Origin: Burkholderiales bacterium
GTDB taxonomy: Bacteria > Pseudomonadota > Gammaproteobacteria > Burkholderiales > Ga0077523
Direction of reading: 5' to 3'
NCBI GenBank assembly: GCA_019747905.1
Contig: JAIEQG010000038.1
Span: 31,944 to 95,943 of the forward strand
DNA: 64,000 nucleotides
Below are positions 1 through 9,061 of the stretch, one piece after another. Position numbers and translations under genes: made by a program. Position 1 is the stretch's first letter. Each line of letters opens with the position of its first letter. The notes under the pieces are model-generated. The model searched no databases and had not been told where the DNA came from. It saw nothing but the letters and a program-made list of their open reading frames with translations.

Positions 1-538
1 TGCCGGCGGTGGCGAACACGCGGTGCCCGAGGGTGCGTGCGAGCTGGATGGCGGTGACGCCGATGCCGCTGGAGCCACCCTGCACCAGCAGCGTTTCGCC
101 GGGTGCGAGCTTGGCCCGTTCGAACACGTTGATCCAGACCGTGAAGAAGGTTTCCGGCAGCGACGCTGCTTCGATCGCGCTGAACCCCTTGGGGATCGGC
201 AGACAATGTCCGGCGGGCGTCGCGCAATACTGCGCATAGCCGCCACCGGGCGTCAGCGCGCAGACGCGATCGCCCACCTGCCACTGCATCACGTCGGCAC
301 CCACCTGTGCGATGGTCCCTGCCACCTCCAAACCGGGCAGGTCGGACGCGCCGGGTGGCGGATTGTAAGTGCCCGCGCGCTGGAAGCAGTCGGGGCGGTT
401 GACGCCAGCGGCTTCCACCGCGATCAGCACCTCGTGCGGCTTGATCGCGGGCAAAGGCCGCAAAACGGGTTTCAACACGTCGGGACCGCCGGGCTGCGTG
501 ATCTCGACGGCGGTCATGGTGGCGGGCAGTGCGCTCAT
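1..538 (-). CDS. NAD(P)H:quinone oxidoreductase, zinc-independent MDR family (3' end outside window)
   Basis: Minus-strand gene starting at ATG 538 and running off the left edge, so only about 179 N-terminal residues are visible. The translation begins MSALPATMTAVEI and shows the GroES-like fold of medium-chain dehydrogenases (QPGGPDVL, then GLEVAGTI). A nucleotide-binding motif GGSSGIGVTA follows near residue 160. Zinc-ligand cysteines of alcohol dehydrogenases are not seen, which fits the PIG3/QOR group that reduces quinones or enals with NADPH. A second in-frame ATG lies seven codons in. The gene is divergent from the aldo/keto reductase at 654, with a 115-bp shared promoter region. Substrate unknown. 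Confidence 0.85.
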   Translation of the reverse strand, partial: MSALPATMTAVEITQPGGPDVLKPVLRPLPAIKPHEVLIAVEAAGVNRPDCFQRAGTYNPPPGASDLPGLEVAGTIAQVGADVMQWQVGDRVCALTPGGGYAQYCATPAGHCLPIPKGFSAIEAASLPETFFTVWINVFERAKLAPGETLLVQGGSSGIGVTAIQLARTLGHRVFATAG

Positions 539-653
539 GGCGGGCTCTCCTCGTTCGAAGGCGCGGATTGTAGAGGGCTTGTGGCATGATCCGCGGCTTC
601 CGTCCGCGACCTCGCGAAGGCTGCGGACTGTGCCAGCCCTAGGGGAGGACAAG

Positions 654-1661
654 ATGGAATACCGCAAGCTCGGCAACAGCGGCCTGAAAGTGTCGCCGCT
701 GTGCCTCGGCACCATGATGTTCGGCGATCGTACCGACTACGCCGAGTCGGAACGCATCGTGAAGGCGGCGCAGGATGCCGGCCTTAACTTCATCGACACC
801 GCCGATCAGTACGCGAAGGGCGAATCCGAACGCATCGTAGGGAAGATCGTGAAGAAGGAGCGCGACGCCTGGGTAATCGCCACGAAGTTCGGCAATCCGA
901 TGGGTCCGGGCCCCAACGAGATGGGCATGTCGCGCAAATGGATCCACCAGGCCTGCGACGCGAGCCTGAAGCGCCTCGGCACCGACTACATCGACGTCTA
1001 CTACATCCACCTCGACTATCCGGATTCTCCGCTCGACGAGACGGTGCAGACGCTGGGTGATCTGATCCGGTCCGGGAAGATCCGCTACTTCGCGGTGTCG
1101 AACATGCGTGCATGGCGCATGGCGGAGCTCATCTGGACTTGCCGGCAGTTCGGCGTGCCGCGGCCAGTCGCGTGCCAGCCCTACTACAACGCGTTCAACC
1201 GCATGCCCGAGGTGGAGATCCTCCCGCTGTGCGAATACCACGGCCTCGGCGTCGTCCCCTACAGCCCGATCGCGCGCGGCGTGCTGAGCGGCAAGTACCA
1301 ACCCGGCCAGAAGCCTCCCGGCGATACCCGTGCCGGTCGCGGCGACAAGCGCATGATGGAAACCGAGTTCCGCGAGGAATCCCTGGTGATGGCGCAGACC
1401 ATCCGCAAGCACGCCGAGAAGAAGGGCTACACGGCGGGTGAATTCGCCACCGCATGGGTGCTCGCCAACCGCATCGTCACCAGCGTGATCGCCGGGCCGC
1501 GCACGCTCGAGCAGTGGCAGGACTATCCCAAGGCGCTCCAGTACCGGTGGTCGGATGAAGACGAGGCGCTGGTGGATTCGCTGGTGCGCCCCGGGCATCC
1601 TTCCACGCCGGGCTACACGGATCCGCGCTATCCGGTACTGGGCCGGCCGCTGCGCGGCTAG
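654..1661 (+). CDS. aldo/keto reductase
   Basis: 335-residue NADPH-dependent aldo/keto reductase, a soluble TIM barrel of usual length. The catalytic tetrad can be read: Asp and Tyr in FIDTADQY, Lys in IATKFG and His in YYIHLDY. The N terminus MEYRKLGNSGLKVSPLCLGTM is typical of the AKR11-12/YajO-type group. ATG 654 is chosen because AGGGGAGGA precedes it; the frame is open further upstream but that part has no family similarity. It is transcribed away from the quinone oxidoreductase. Physiological substrate cannot be told from sequence. Confidence 0.92.
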   Translation: MEYRKLGNSGLKVSPLCLGTMMFGDRTDYAESERIVKAAQDAGLNFIDTADQYAKGESERIVGKIVKKERDAWVIATKFGNPMGPGPNEMGMSRKWIHQACDASLKRLGTDYIDVYYIHLDYPDSPLDETVQTLGDLIRSGKIRYFAVSNMRAWRMAELIWTCRQFGVPRPVACQPYYNAFNRMPEVEILPLCEYHGLGVVPYSPIARGVLSGKYQPGQKPPGDTRAGRGDKRMMETEFREESLVMAQTIRKHAEKKGYTAGEFATAWVLANRIVTSVIAGPRTLEQWQDYPKALQYRWSDEDEALVDSLVRPGHPSTPGYTDPRYPVLGRPLRG

Positions 1662-1664
1662 TGT

Positions 1665-1682
1665 GCGGCGCCTTGGCGCCGC
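1665..1682 (+). terminator. hairpin after the aldo/keto reductase
   Basis: Perfect inverted repeat GCGGCGCC-TT-GGCGCCGC starting four bases after the reductase stop codon. No U-tract follows, so it may be a weak or Rho-assisted terminator or an mRNA-stabilising hairpin. Confidence 0.4.
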
Positions 1683-1825
1683 GCCGCATGTCCGATCTGT
1701 CGCCGCGCGGCGTCGGCGGTGGCAGGGTCGACTGCACGAAAGGCCAATTGCGGCGGTGTCACCGGCGCAATAACATTTCACGCCGTCGTGCCACCACGGA
1801 CCCGACGCTCATGGGAGGGAGCACC

Positions 1826-2695
1826 ATGCTGCATCCGCGCAAGACCGATGTTCCGTGCGGGACCTTCGCGCCGAAGGTTCTGGGTTTCGTTCTGTTGCTG
1901 TCCGGTTTCGCAGCGTTGCCGGCGCATGCCGACATCACGCCGTTGTCGTCCCGGCTCACCGCAAGCTCTCTGTCGAACATCGTCGCCGGGACGCCGAAGG
2001 CCGCGGACACCGACGAGGACGCAACGGGTAGCCAGCTTGCCAGCCTTTCGGTGGTCACCGACCAGTACGAAGCGCAGCCGGTGGACTTGTCCCAGACCGT
2101 GACCGCGAGCGGATCCGTCACCTACCTGAGCGACACTTCGTTCGTCGTCCAGTTGATCGGCACCCGGTCGGGCACCGACAGCGGTCCGGGCGGAATCAGC
2201 AGCGCCTACGATTCGCGGGCGAAATTCGTGCTTGAATTTCAGAATCTCGCGGCTGGCGCCATCACGGTTGACTGGAACATCCCGTTCGAGCGCGACTACC
2301 AGGGGACCATTGCACCACTCGGCGTGGGTTTGCGCTGGTCCGGCCTGCTCGACGCGGTGAGCCCGACCGTGGATTTCAACACCGGCAGCGGCACCTCCAT
2401 CGGCTCGCACACCTTTGATCTCACCAGAACCGGCGCGAGTGGCCGGTACTGGCTCGAACTCGAGCTTTACATGGTAGGGCAGACGTCCGATCTCGCGCCG
2501 CCGGAGCATTGGACGGCCACCTTCGCCGTGACCACGCCGCGCATGACCATCACGCCGGTACCGGAGCCGACAACAGTGGTGATGCTTTCGGCCGGCCTCG
2601 CACTGCTTGGTGCGGGGCGATTGCGTCGACGCTGGCATCCGCGCAGACGCCAGCAGCACCTCAGCGATCCTCGCGGATCGCTTCCACCGAGATAG
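1826..2695 (+). CDS. PEP-CTERM sorting domain protein
   Basis: 289-residue exported protein of unknown function. It has a signal peptide (MLHPRK, hydrophobic stretch VLGFVLLLSGFAAL, cleavage after PAHA). The C-terminal sorting signal reads VPEPTTVVMLSAGLALLGAG followed by RLRRR. Such proteins are processed by exosortase and often belong to exopolysaccharide or biofilm systems; no exosortase gene is in this window. ATG 1826 follows GGGAGGGA. About 20 residues follow the basic end of the PEP-CTERM motif, longer than usual, and the last 35 bases overlap the 3' end of the convergent YceI gene. The ~200-residue middle looks beta-rich. Confidence 0.85.
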   Translation: MLHPRKTDVPCGTFAPKVLGFVLLLSGFAALPAHADITPLSSRLTASSLSNIVAGTPKAADTDEDATGSQLASLSVVTDQYEAQPVDLSQTVTASGSVTYLSDTSFVVQLIGTRSGTDSGPGGISSAYDSRAKFVLEFQNLAAGAITVDWNIPFERDYQGTIAPLGVGLRWSGLLDAVSPTVDFNTGSGTSIGSHTFDLTRTGASGRYWLELELYMVGQTSDLAPPEHWTATFAVTTPRMTITPVPEPTTVVMLSAGLALLGAGRLRRRWHPRRRQQHLSDPRGSLPPR

Positions 2696-3238
2696 TGAGG
2701 ACCACCTCGTCGCTCACCATCGACACGTACTTCTCCAGGCCGAACTCCGAACGGAGCACGGTGGCGCACGGATCGCCGCGCACGTAACGCTCCAGCACGA
2801 CGATCTTGACGTCCTTGCACGCGAACCGCTCCGCGGTCAGCCGCACCGGGCGCGTCACGCCGTGAAGACTGAGCTCGCCTTCAAACTCCGCGGGTACGCC
2901 GTCGGCGAACTTGCTTGCGCGACCAGTGAAGCGCGCCGTCTTGTGCTTGACCACATCGAAGAATATCTCGCCGTTCAGCACCGCATCGAGGCGCTTGACG
3001 CCGGTATCGATGGTCCTGAGATCGATGTCGACGGTCATCTCCGCCGTCTGCTTCTCGAGATCGAGGCTGGCGGTACCCCCCTTCAGCACGCCGATTCGCC
3101 CCCGCACCGAAGACACGCCGGTGTGCACGACCGCGAAATGCACGAACGTGTGATCGGGGTCGATGCGGAAGCGCTCTGCCGCGTGAGACGTGGCGTGAAC
3201 GCGGGCAGCAGGGCGATCGAAGCGAGGGCGGATCTCAT
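2661..3238 (-). CDS. YceI-family periplasmic protein with an apparent frameshift in the signal peptide
   Basis: YceI-like lipid-binding beta-barrel protein, roughly 190 residues. The mature frame runs from about 3177 to 2661 (RFRIDPDHTFVHFAVVHTG, SVRGRIG, DLRTIDTGVKRLD, FDVVKH, SLHGVTRPV). An ATG at 3238 begins MRSALASIALLPAF, a good signal peptide start, but in another frame. In the mature frame the corresponding region reads HATSHAAERF, a plausible signal-peptide end. Joining them needs one indel near 3195-3205. The mature frame alone has no ATG upstream, only an internal GTG at 3143. Either a real mutation or a sequence error. The 3' end overlaps the convergent PEP-CTERM gene. Confidence 0.7.
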
Positions 3239-3305
3239 GGGATGTTCCTCACGGAGCGGCTGGAAGTCGGCGCGTGCATCGCGAACCGATTCTGCAGTCG
3301 ACGAC

Positions 3306-3746
3306 TCAAGGGGACGCCAGCAGTGGTGTCAGCGCTCGCCGCAGATCTTCGGGTAGCGCTGTCGGCCGCCGCGTCGCGCGATCCACATACACGTGGACGA
3401 AATGCCCCTGCGCCGATGCGAGTGGATCGTCGTTGCGGAACAAGCCCACTTCGTACCGCACGCTGCTCGCCCCGAGCTTCGCCACGCGCAGGCCGGCGTG
3501 CACCGCGTCAGGGAAGGTGATCGGGCTGAAGTAGTTGCATTGCGTCTCCACCACCAGACCGATCACCGTGCTGCGTTCGATGTCGAGGACGTTCCGTTCC
3601 AGCAGGTACTGGTTCACGACGGTGTCGAAGTACGAGTAGTACACCACGTTGTTCACGTGGCCGTATACGTCGTTGTCCATCCAGCGGGTGGTGATGGCGC
3701 GGAAGTGGCGGTAGGCGGTGCGCGGGCTCGGCATCGGCTTGGTCAT
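3306..3746 (-). CDS. acyl-CoA thioesterase, 4HBT hot-dog family
   Basis: 146-residue hot-dog fold protein like the YbgC/4-hydroxybenzoyl-CoA thioesterase group, which hydrolyses acyl-CoA. The family signature [15 protein letters not shown] is near residues 19-33 (Asp as likely catalytic residue), followed by [10 protein letters not shown]. Length is normal for a single hot-dog domain. It lies 6 bp downstream of the DMT transporter on the same strand, probably co-transcribed. Substrate unknown. Confidence 0.88.
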   Translation of the reverse strand: MTKPMPSPRTAYRHFRAITTRWMDNDVYGHVNNVVYYSYFDTVVNQYLLERNVLDIERSTVIGLVVETQCNYFSPITFPDAVHAGLRVAKLGASSVRYEVGLFRNDDPLASAQGHFVHVYVDRATRRPTALPEDLRRALTPLLASP

Positions 3747-3752
3747 GGCGAT

Positions 3753-4667
3753 CTAATGCGATTGAGCGCTGTCGGTGGTGTCGGTGCGCCGCCGCATGTG
3801 CTTCCAGTTCACGGCGAGCAGGCCGGCCGCGATGATCACCAGCATGCCGGTGAGCGATCCGCCGTCGGGGAACTCGTGGAACGCGATCCAGGCGAGCAGG
3901 GTCGACCAGATCAACTGCGTGTAGACGAAGGGTGCCAGCGCCATCGGCGAGGCGTGCTCCACGGCCCGGATCAGCAAGAAATGGCCGAAGCCGCCGAGCG
4001 TGCCGATGGCCACCATGATGATGAGTTGAATGCCGTTCGGCGTCTGCCAGCCCAACGGCAGCGCCAGGCTCGCCAGGGCGGAGCCCACCAGAGCCGTGTA
4101 GAACAGCGTCGTGACGGCGTTGTCGCGTCCGGCGACCTTGCGCGTGACGATCTGGTAGAGAGCGAACAACAGTGCGGTGGCCATGGGGAAGAGCGCAGTC
4201 GGGCTGAATACGGCGCCGCCCGGCCGGATGATGATCAGTACGCCGATGAAGCCAAGCCCCACCGCGATCCATTGACGACGCGTCACCCGCTCGCCGAGTA
4301 CCGGCCCCGACAGCACGGTCACGATGACCGGTGCGATGAAGCTGATGGCGGCGGCTTCCGCTAGCGGCAGGAACTTGAGCGACAGATAGAACATCACCGT
4401 GGAACTGGTGAGCAGCACGCCGCGCAGGATCTGCAGTCCACGGTGCTGGGTGCGCACCAGCGTGAAGCCCATGCGCGGGGCGAACAGCGCGAGCATGAAC
4501 AGCATGTGGATGGTGTAGCGCACCCACAGCAGCGGTCCGATCGGATAGGACTTGAGCGCGAGCTTGGCCAGCGTGTCGCCGGTGGAGAACATGAAAACGG
4601 CGGCCATCATCATGCCGACGCCACGAAAGAAGTGTCGGTGATGATGCGGATCGTGCGCGGCGCTCAC
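3753..4667 (-). CDS. EamA/DMT-family inner membrane transporter
   Basis: 304-residue drug/metabolite transporter with about ten hydrophobic segments in two EamA repeats. The start ATG overlaps the stop of the enolase-like gene upstream by four bases (ATGA), so translation is probably coupled. The N terminus is His-rich (DPHHHRHF) before the first membrane segment [14 protein letters not shown]. Substrate unknown; the coupling to an enolase paralogue hints at a small metabolite but is no proof. Confidence 0.87.
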   Translation of the reverse strand: MSAAHDPHHHRHFFRGVGMMMAAVFMFSTGDTLAKLALKSYPIGPLLWVRYTIHMLFMLALFAPRMGFTLVRTQHRGLQILRGVLLTSSTVMFYLSLKFLPLAEAAAISFIAPVIVTVLSGPVLGERVTRRQWIAVGLGFIGVLIIIRPGGAVFSPTALFPMATALLFALYQIVTRKVAGRDNAVTTLFYTALVGSALASLALPLGWQTPNGIQLIIMVAIGTLGGFGHFLLIRAVEHASPMALAPFVYTQLIWSTLLAWIAFHEFPDGGSLTGMLVIIAAGLLAVNWKHMRRRTDTTDSAQSH

Positions 4668-5965
4668 GACAGCCGCGGTCCTGCGCCGGCCGGAAGGACT
4701 GCGCGCCCGGCAAAGCGCGCCGTCGCACCGAGGGATTCTTCGAGCCGCAATGCTTCATTCCACTTCGCCATCCGCTCCGAACGCGTGAACGAACCCACCT
4801 TGAGTTGACCCGCATCCCAGCCGGTCGCGAGATGCACGATGGTCACGTCCTCGGTTTCGCCGGAGCGTGCGGAGACGATGGTGCCGAAGCCGGCCCGCTT
4901 GCCGGCCTCGAGTGCCGCGCGAGTCTCCGTCACCGTCCCGGCCTGGTTCGGCTTGATCAGCACCGCGTTGCAGGCGCGATCCGTCGCCGCGGCGCGCACG
5001 CGATCGGCGTTGGTCACGAGATAGTCGTCGCCGATGATCTGGATGCGGCCACCCATCGCAGCGGTGAATGCGCACATGCCTTCGGCGTCGTCCTCGGCGA
5101 GCGGGTCCTCGATGGAGGCGATGGGGTAGCGCCGGCACCATTCGAGCAGCATCGCGATCATGCCGTCGCGGTCCAGTTCGCGCCGCTCCAGGCCCAACGT
5201 ATAGCGGCCGCGGTGGCCGAACTCGGAGGCGGCTATGTCGAGTGAGATGGCGACCTCGTCGCCCGCCCGATAGCCGGCCTTCTCGATGGCGCGCGTCAGC
5301 ACCGACAGAGCTTCCTCGTTCGAATCGAACAGCGGCCAGAAGCCGCCCTCGTCGGCGACGCCGGCCAGCTTGCCGGCATCGCTCATCAGTTGGCCGGCGG
5401 CGCGATACACCTCGGCCGTCATCACCAGCGCTTCGTCGAAGCTGCCGGCACCGAGCGCCATGACCATGAAGTCCTGGATGTCGACGCGGCGGCCGGCGTG
5501 GGCACCGCCGCCGAAGATCTGGATCTCGGGCAGCGGCAGGCGCACCGGTTTGCCGCCGGCCAGGTACGACCACAATGCCTCCCCGCACGATGCGGCGGCG
5601 GCGTGCAGCACGGCCATCGAGACGGCGATGGTCGCGTTGCCGCCGAGACGCGCCTTGTTGGGCGTCCCGTCGAGTGCGATGAGTGCGGCGTCCACGGTCG
5701 CCTGGTCGGTGGCATTCATGCCGGCCAGGTGCCGGGCAATCTCGCCGTTGACGTTCGCCACGGCACGGGCCACGTCGAGTCCGCCGAGTTTCGATCCGCC
5801 GTCGCGCAGGTCGATCGCTTCGTGGGTCCCCCGCGAGGCGCCGGCCGGTGCGATGGCACGGCCGATCGCTCCTCCCGCAAGGTGCACTTCGGCTTCGACG
5901 GTGGGCCGGCCGCGGGAATCCCAGATGCGGCGGCCGCGAACGCGGACGATGGTGGAGTCGGTCAT
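4664..5965 (-). CDS. divergent enolase paralogue
   Basis: 433 residues, full enolase length. Enolase converts 2-phosphoglycerate to phosphoenolpyruvate. Metal ligands are kept (Asp in LDIAASEF, Glu in IEDPLAEDD, Asp in [10 protein letters not shown]), as are His156, Glu206 (ADEGG), Lys338 (LIKPNQ) and Lys389 (GQLKVG). Several normally invariant sites differ: the flexible loop reads GASRGT instead of GASTGS, QEF is QDF (Asp165), NGGEHA is GGGAHA, and the phosphate-site SHRSGE is SARSGE (Ala366). It is therefore probably a second, specialised enolase-superfamily enzyme and not the housekeeping one. It overlaps the downstream transporter by four bases. Confidence 0.8.
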   Translation of the reverse strand: MTDSTIVRVRGRRIWDSRGRPTVEAEVHLAGGAIGRAIAPAGASRGTHEAIDLRDGGSKLGGLDVARAVANVNGEIARHLAGMNATDQATVDAALIALDGTPNKARLGGNATIAVSMAVLHAAAASCGEALWSYLAGGKPVRLPLPEIQIFGGGAHAGRRVDIQDFMVMALGAGSFDEALVMTAEVYRAAGQLMSDAGKLAGVADEGGFWPLFDSNEEALSVLTRAIEKAGYRAGDEVAISLDIAASEFGHRGRYTLGLERRELDRDGMIAMLLEWCRRYPIASIEDPLAEDDAEGMCAFTAAMGGRIQIIGDDYLVTNADRVRAAATDRACNAVLIKPNQAGTVTETRAALEAGKRAGFGTIVSARSGETEDVTIVHLATGWDAGQLKVGSFTRSERMAKWNEALRLEESLGATARFAGRAVLPAGAGPRLS

Positions 5966-5997
5966 GGGCAGTACAGCAGGAAAAGAACGCGGGGCGG

Positions 5998-6384
5998 TCA
6001 GGCGGTGAGTTCGATGCGATTGCCGTCGGGATCCACCGCGACGCTCTCGTAGTAGCCGTCGCCGGTGCGGCGCGGCCCATCGAGGATCGGGAACCCGGCT
6101 GCACGCAGGCGTGCGGTGATGTCATCGACGGCCCCTTCCGATCCGAGCGCGAGTGCGATGTGCGCGTAGCCCACGGCGGGCTGTGTTGCGGCGGTCGCCA
6201 GAGCCGGAATCTGCATCACTTCGATGCGCGCCCCGTCGCCGAAGCGCAGGAACCACGACCGGAAGGCCTTCTTCGGATTCTCATAGCCGTCGTTGGCGGT
6301 GGCCCCGAACCAATGCACGTAGAAATCACGCAGTCGTTCCGGATCCGTGGACCAGAGGGCCACATGCTCGATGCGGACGTTCAA
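5998..6384 (-). CDS. VOC (glyoxalase/bleomycin-resistance fold) protein
   Basis: 128-residue single vicinal-oxygen-chelate domain: NVRIEHVALWSTDPERLRDFY at the start, the middle GYAHIALALGS and the end YYESVAVDPDGNRIEL. Putative metal ligands are His near the start, His in AHIAL and the final Glu. No ATG fits; TTG 6384 gives the usual domain length and lies just after the stop of the upstream kinase-like gene (6389). Some open frame exists upstream but overlaps that gene and is not family-like. Likely in one operon with the kinase-like gene and the enolase paralogue. Confidence 0.8.
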   Translation of the reverse strand: MNVRIEHVALWSTDPERLRDFYVHWFGATANDGYENPKKAFRSWFLRFGDGARIEVMQIPALATAATQPAVGYAHIALALGSEGAVDDITARLRAAGFPILDGPRRTGDGYYESVAVDPDGNRIELTA

Positions 6385-6388
6385 GGGT

Positions 6389-7396
6389 TCACCATCTGGC
6401 GATTCCAGCCCGCCAAGCGTCGCGGACGGCGCCCAGCCGCTCGACCGGGTCGAGCAGCAGCGGCCGGGCAACCCGCCGTACCTTGTCGCGATCGCGGTCG
6501 TCGGTGATGTATTCCGCCGGTGACTTGCCGTCGACGCGGGCGAGGAGCAGGCCGGGCAGCAGATGGGCGACGCGCGCCTCGAGCTGCGCAGGCGGTTCCC
6601 ACTTCACGCCGGCCAGGTAGGTCTCGTACAGCGTGGTGAAGCTCTGCAGATACACAGCCCACCAGCGCGGCCGCCAGACGCATTTCAGCAGCAGGTGATT
6701 CAGGCAGAAGGCAAGATCGAACGCCGGATCGCCGTACCAGGCGCACTCGGCATCCACGAACACCGGGCCGCGCGGCCCGACCAGGATGTTCTTGGGACTG
6801 ACGTCGCCGTGAACCAGGGCGCGCTTGTTGGAGGCCGTGATCTCGACGAGGCGCTCCAGTGTCGGCGCACAATCGGCGTGGGCGCGCGCGGTTGCTTGCA
6901 GATACGGCTCGAGCCGTATCGGGAAGAAAATGTGGTCGGTGGCGAAGCGCTCGGCCAGTTCGCTCCGGTCGGCGGTGCTGGCGTGGATGAGCGCGAGTCG
7001 GCGCCCCACTTCGCGTGCCGTCGCTCCGTCGACGATGCCGTCGCGCAACTGGAGCTTCCACACCGGGTGGTCGGCTGGATCGAGCCAGGCCATCGCGAAG
7101 AGGCTCGATTCGACGTCTTCGCCCAGGATGGCCGGCACTGCGTCCGGCGCGATGGCTCCCGCGACCCGCATCCATTCGACCTCGTAGCGGTTACGTTCGG
7201 TCGGCGCGCGCCAATCCGCTTCCACCTTGAGCTTCGGCAGAGCGCGCTTGATGCATACCGAACCGCGCGGCAGGTCGGCCCGGAAGATATCGGACGACAC
7301 GCCGCCCGCCAGCGGTTCCAGCGTGAGTGCCTCGCCGGGCGCAGCCAAACCCATGCGCTCGAGCGCGGCTCGAAAAACGGCGGTGTGATCCTCCAC
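6389..7396 (-). CDS. aminoglycoside-phosphotransferase-like small-molecule kinase
   Basis: 335-residue APH/choline-kinase fold protein. The catalytic loop is LVHGDVSPKN and the metal-binding motif is FVDAECAWYGDPAFDLAF; a nucleotide-binding LAGGVSSDIFR is near residue 30. This family phosphorylates hydroxyl groups of small molecules (antibiotics, sugars, methylthioribose, homoserine); resistance cannot be inferred. It heads a minus-strand group with the VOC protein, the enolase paralogue and a DMT transporter, and is divergent from glpK with a 113-bp spacer. Confidence 0.82.
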   Translation of the reverse strand: MEDHTAVFRAALERMGLAAPGEALTLEPLAGGVSSDIFRADLPRGSVCIKRALPKLKVEADWRAPTERNRYEVEWMRVAGAIAPDAVPAILGEDVESSLFAMAWLDPADHPVWKLQLRDGIVDGATAREVGRRLALIHASTADRSELAERFATDHIFFPIRLEPYLQATARAHADCAPTLERLVEITASNKRALVHGDVSPKNILVGPRGPVFVDAECAWYGDPAFDLAFCLNHLLLKCVWRPRWWAVYLQSFTTLYETYLAGVKWEPPAQLEARVAHLLPGLLLARVDGKSPAEYITDDRDRDKVRRVARPLLLDPVERLGAVRDAWRAGIARW

Positions 7397-7509
7397 GGCG
7401 ATGACGGCGTAACATCGGGTCGTCGTTCGCGCTTCTCGTCGGTTCGGAAGGCGCGGTGCGACCGGAAAAAGCGGAGCAAGACTCTAGCACAGCGTTCCTT
7501 CGGAGACCC

Positions 7510-8997
7510 ATGCAGGCCATCCTCGCCCTCGACCAGGGCACCACGAGTTCGCGCGCGCTGGTGTTCGATGCCACCGGCCGCGTCCTCGGCGTGGCGCAGC
7601 GCGAACTGCCGCAGATCTACCCGCAGCCTGGGTGGGTGGAACACGACCCGGAGACCATCTGGGCCACGCAGATCGCGACTGCCCGCGAGGCGCTCGCTCA
7701 GGCCGGTGTCGGCGTTGCCGACATCGCCGCCATCGGCATCACCAATCAGCGCGAGACTACCGTCGTGTGGGAACGAGCGAGCGGTCGCCCGATAGCCAAT
7801 GCCATCGTCTGGCAGGATCGGCGGACCGCCGGGCACTGCGAGCGGCTGCGATCGGACGGACTCGCGGGGCTCTTTCAATCGCGCACGGGCCTCGTGCTCG
7901 ACGCCTACTTCTCCGGGACCAAGGTGGCCTGGATTCTCGACCACGTACCCGGCGCCCGCGCGCGGGCAGAACGCGGCGAGCTGGCCTTCGGCACAGTGGA
8001 CGCGTGGCTCATCTGGAAGCTGACCGGCGGTCGTGTTCATGCGACGGACGCGAGCAACGCGTCGCGCACGTTGCTCTACGACATTCGCGAGCGCCGCTGG
8101 GACGCCGAACTCGCTGCCGCGTTGGGCGTGCCTCTGCCCGTGCTGCCGGTCGTGGTGCCATCGAGCGGTGTGGTGGCGCAGGCCGACGCGCAGATCCTGG
8201 GTGCACCGATCCCCATCGCGGGCATCGCGGGCGACCAGCAGGCGGCGCTGTTCGGTCAGCGCTGCGTCACGCCCGGCAAGGTGAAGAACACTTACGGCAC
8301 CGGCTGTTTCATGCTCATGCATACCGGTGAGCGGGTGCCGGAGTCACAGCATCACTTGCTGGCGACTGTTGCATGGCAGATCGGTGACCGCACCGAATAC
8401 GCGCTCGAGGGCAGCGTGTTCATCGCGGGCGCCGCGGTTCAGTGGCTGCGCGACGGCCTGGGTCTGATCGCCAGTGCCGGCGAGATCGAAGCCCTTGCCG
8501 CGTCGGTGCCCGATACCGACGGCGTGTACTTCGTGCCGGCATTCACCGGCCTCGGCGCGCCCCATTGGGATCCGCTCGCGCGCGGCACGATCTGCGGGAT
8601 CACGCGCGGCACGAACCGCGCGCACCTGGCACGCGCGGCGCTCGAGTCCATCGCGTTCCAGACCGCCGACATTCTGGAATGCATGCAGGCCGATGCCGGC
8701 GTCGCGCTGGCCGAGTTGCGCGTCGACGGCGGCGCCACGCGCAACGACCTCCTGATGCAGTTCCAGGCCGATCTGCTCGGTGTCCCGGTAGTGCGCGCTG
8801 CCAACGCCGAGTCCACCGCGCTAGGTGCCGCGCTGCTTGCCGGTCTCGCAGTGGGCGTCTGGAAGGATGCCGGGCAGGTGAACGGATTGTGGCAGGCGCA
8901 GCGCGCGTTCACGGGCGCAATGCCGCGGGAACGAGTAGCCTCGATGACATCACGGTGGCACGCAGCGGTCGAGCGTGCCAAGGGTTGGAGCGTTTGA
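7510..8997 (+). CDS. glpK: glycerol kinase
   Basis: 495 residues, the normal GlpK length. FGGY kinase fold with [12 protein letters not shown] at the N terminus, [26 protein letters not shown], the substrate region [17 protein letters not shown] and GLGAPHWDP. It phosphorylates glycerol to sn-glycerol 3-phosphate in the cytoplasm. ATG 7510 follows CGGAG. No glpD or glpF is nearby. The EF-G-like gene follows 64 bp downstream on the same strand. Confidence 0.95.
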   Translation: MQAILALDQGTTSSRALVFDATGRVLGVAQRELPQIYPQPGWVEHDPETIWATQIATAREALAQAGVGVADIAAIGITNQRETTVVWERASGRPIANAIVWQDRRTAGHCERLRSDGLAGLFQSRTGLVLDAYFSGTKVAWILDHVPGARARAERGELAFGTVDAWLIWKLTGGRVHATDASNASRTLLYDIRERRWDAELAAALGVPLPVLPVVVPSSGVVAQADAQILGAPIPIAGIAGDQQAALFGQRCVTPGKVKNTYGTGCFMLMHTGERVPESQHHLLATVAWQIGDRTEYALEGSVFIAGAAVQWLRDGLGLIASAGEIEALAASVPDTDGVYFVPAFTGLGAPHWDPLARGTICGITRGTNRAHLARAALESIAFQTADILECMQADAGVALAELRVDGGATRNDLLMQFQADLLGVPVVRAANAESTALGAALLAGLAVGVWKDAGQVNGLWQAQRAFTGAMPRERVASMTSRWHAAVERAKGWSV

Positions 8998-9061
8998 GTC
9001 GCAGCAGGGTCAAGACAGGGGAGAGCGCCAGGAAAGACATCACTGCAATCGGGGAGGAGAC

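Noticed and set aside
4664..5965. Housekeeping enolase (eno)
   Set aside because: Changes at the catalytic loop, QEF and SHRSGE make the ordinary glycolytic enzyme unlikely.
6389..7396. Aminoglycoside resistance gene
   Set aside because: Only the general APH fold is visible; the metabolic neighbours favour another substrate.
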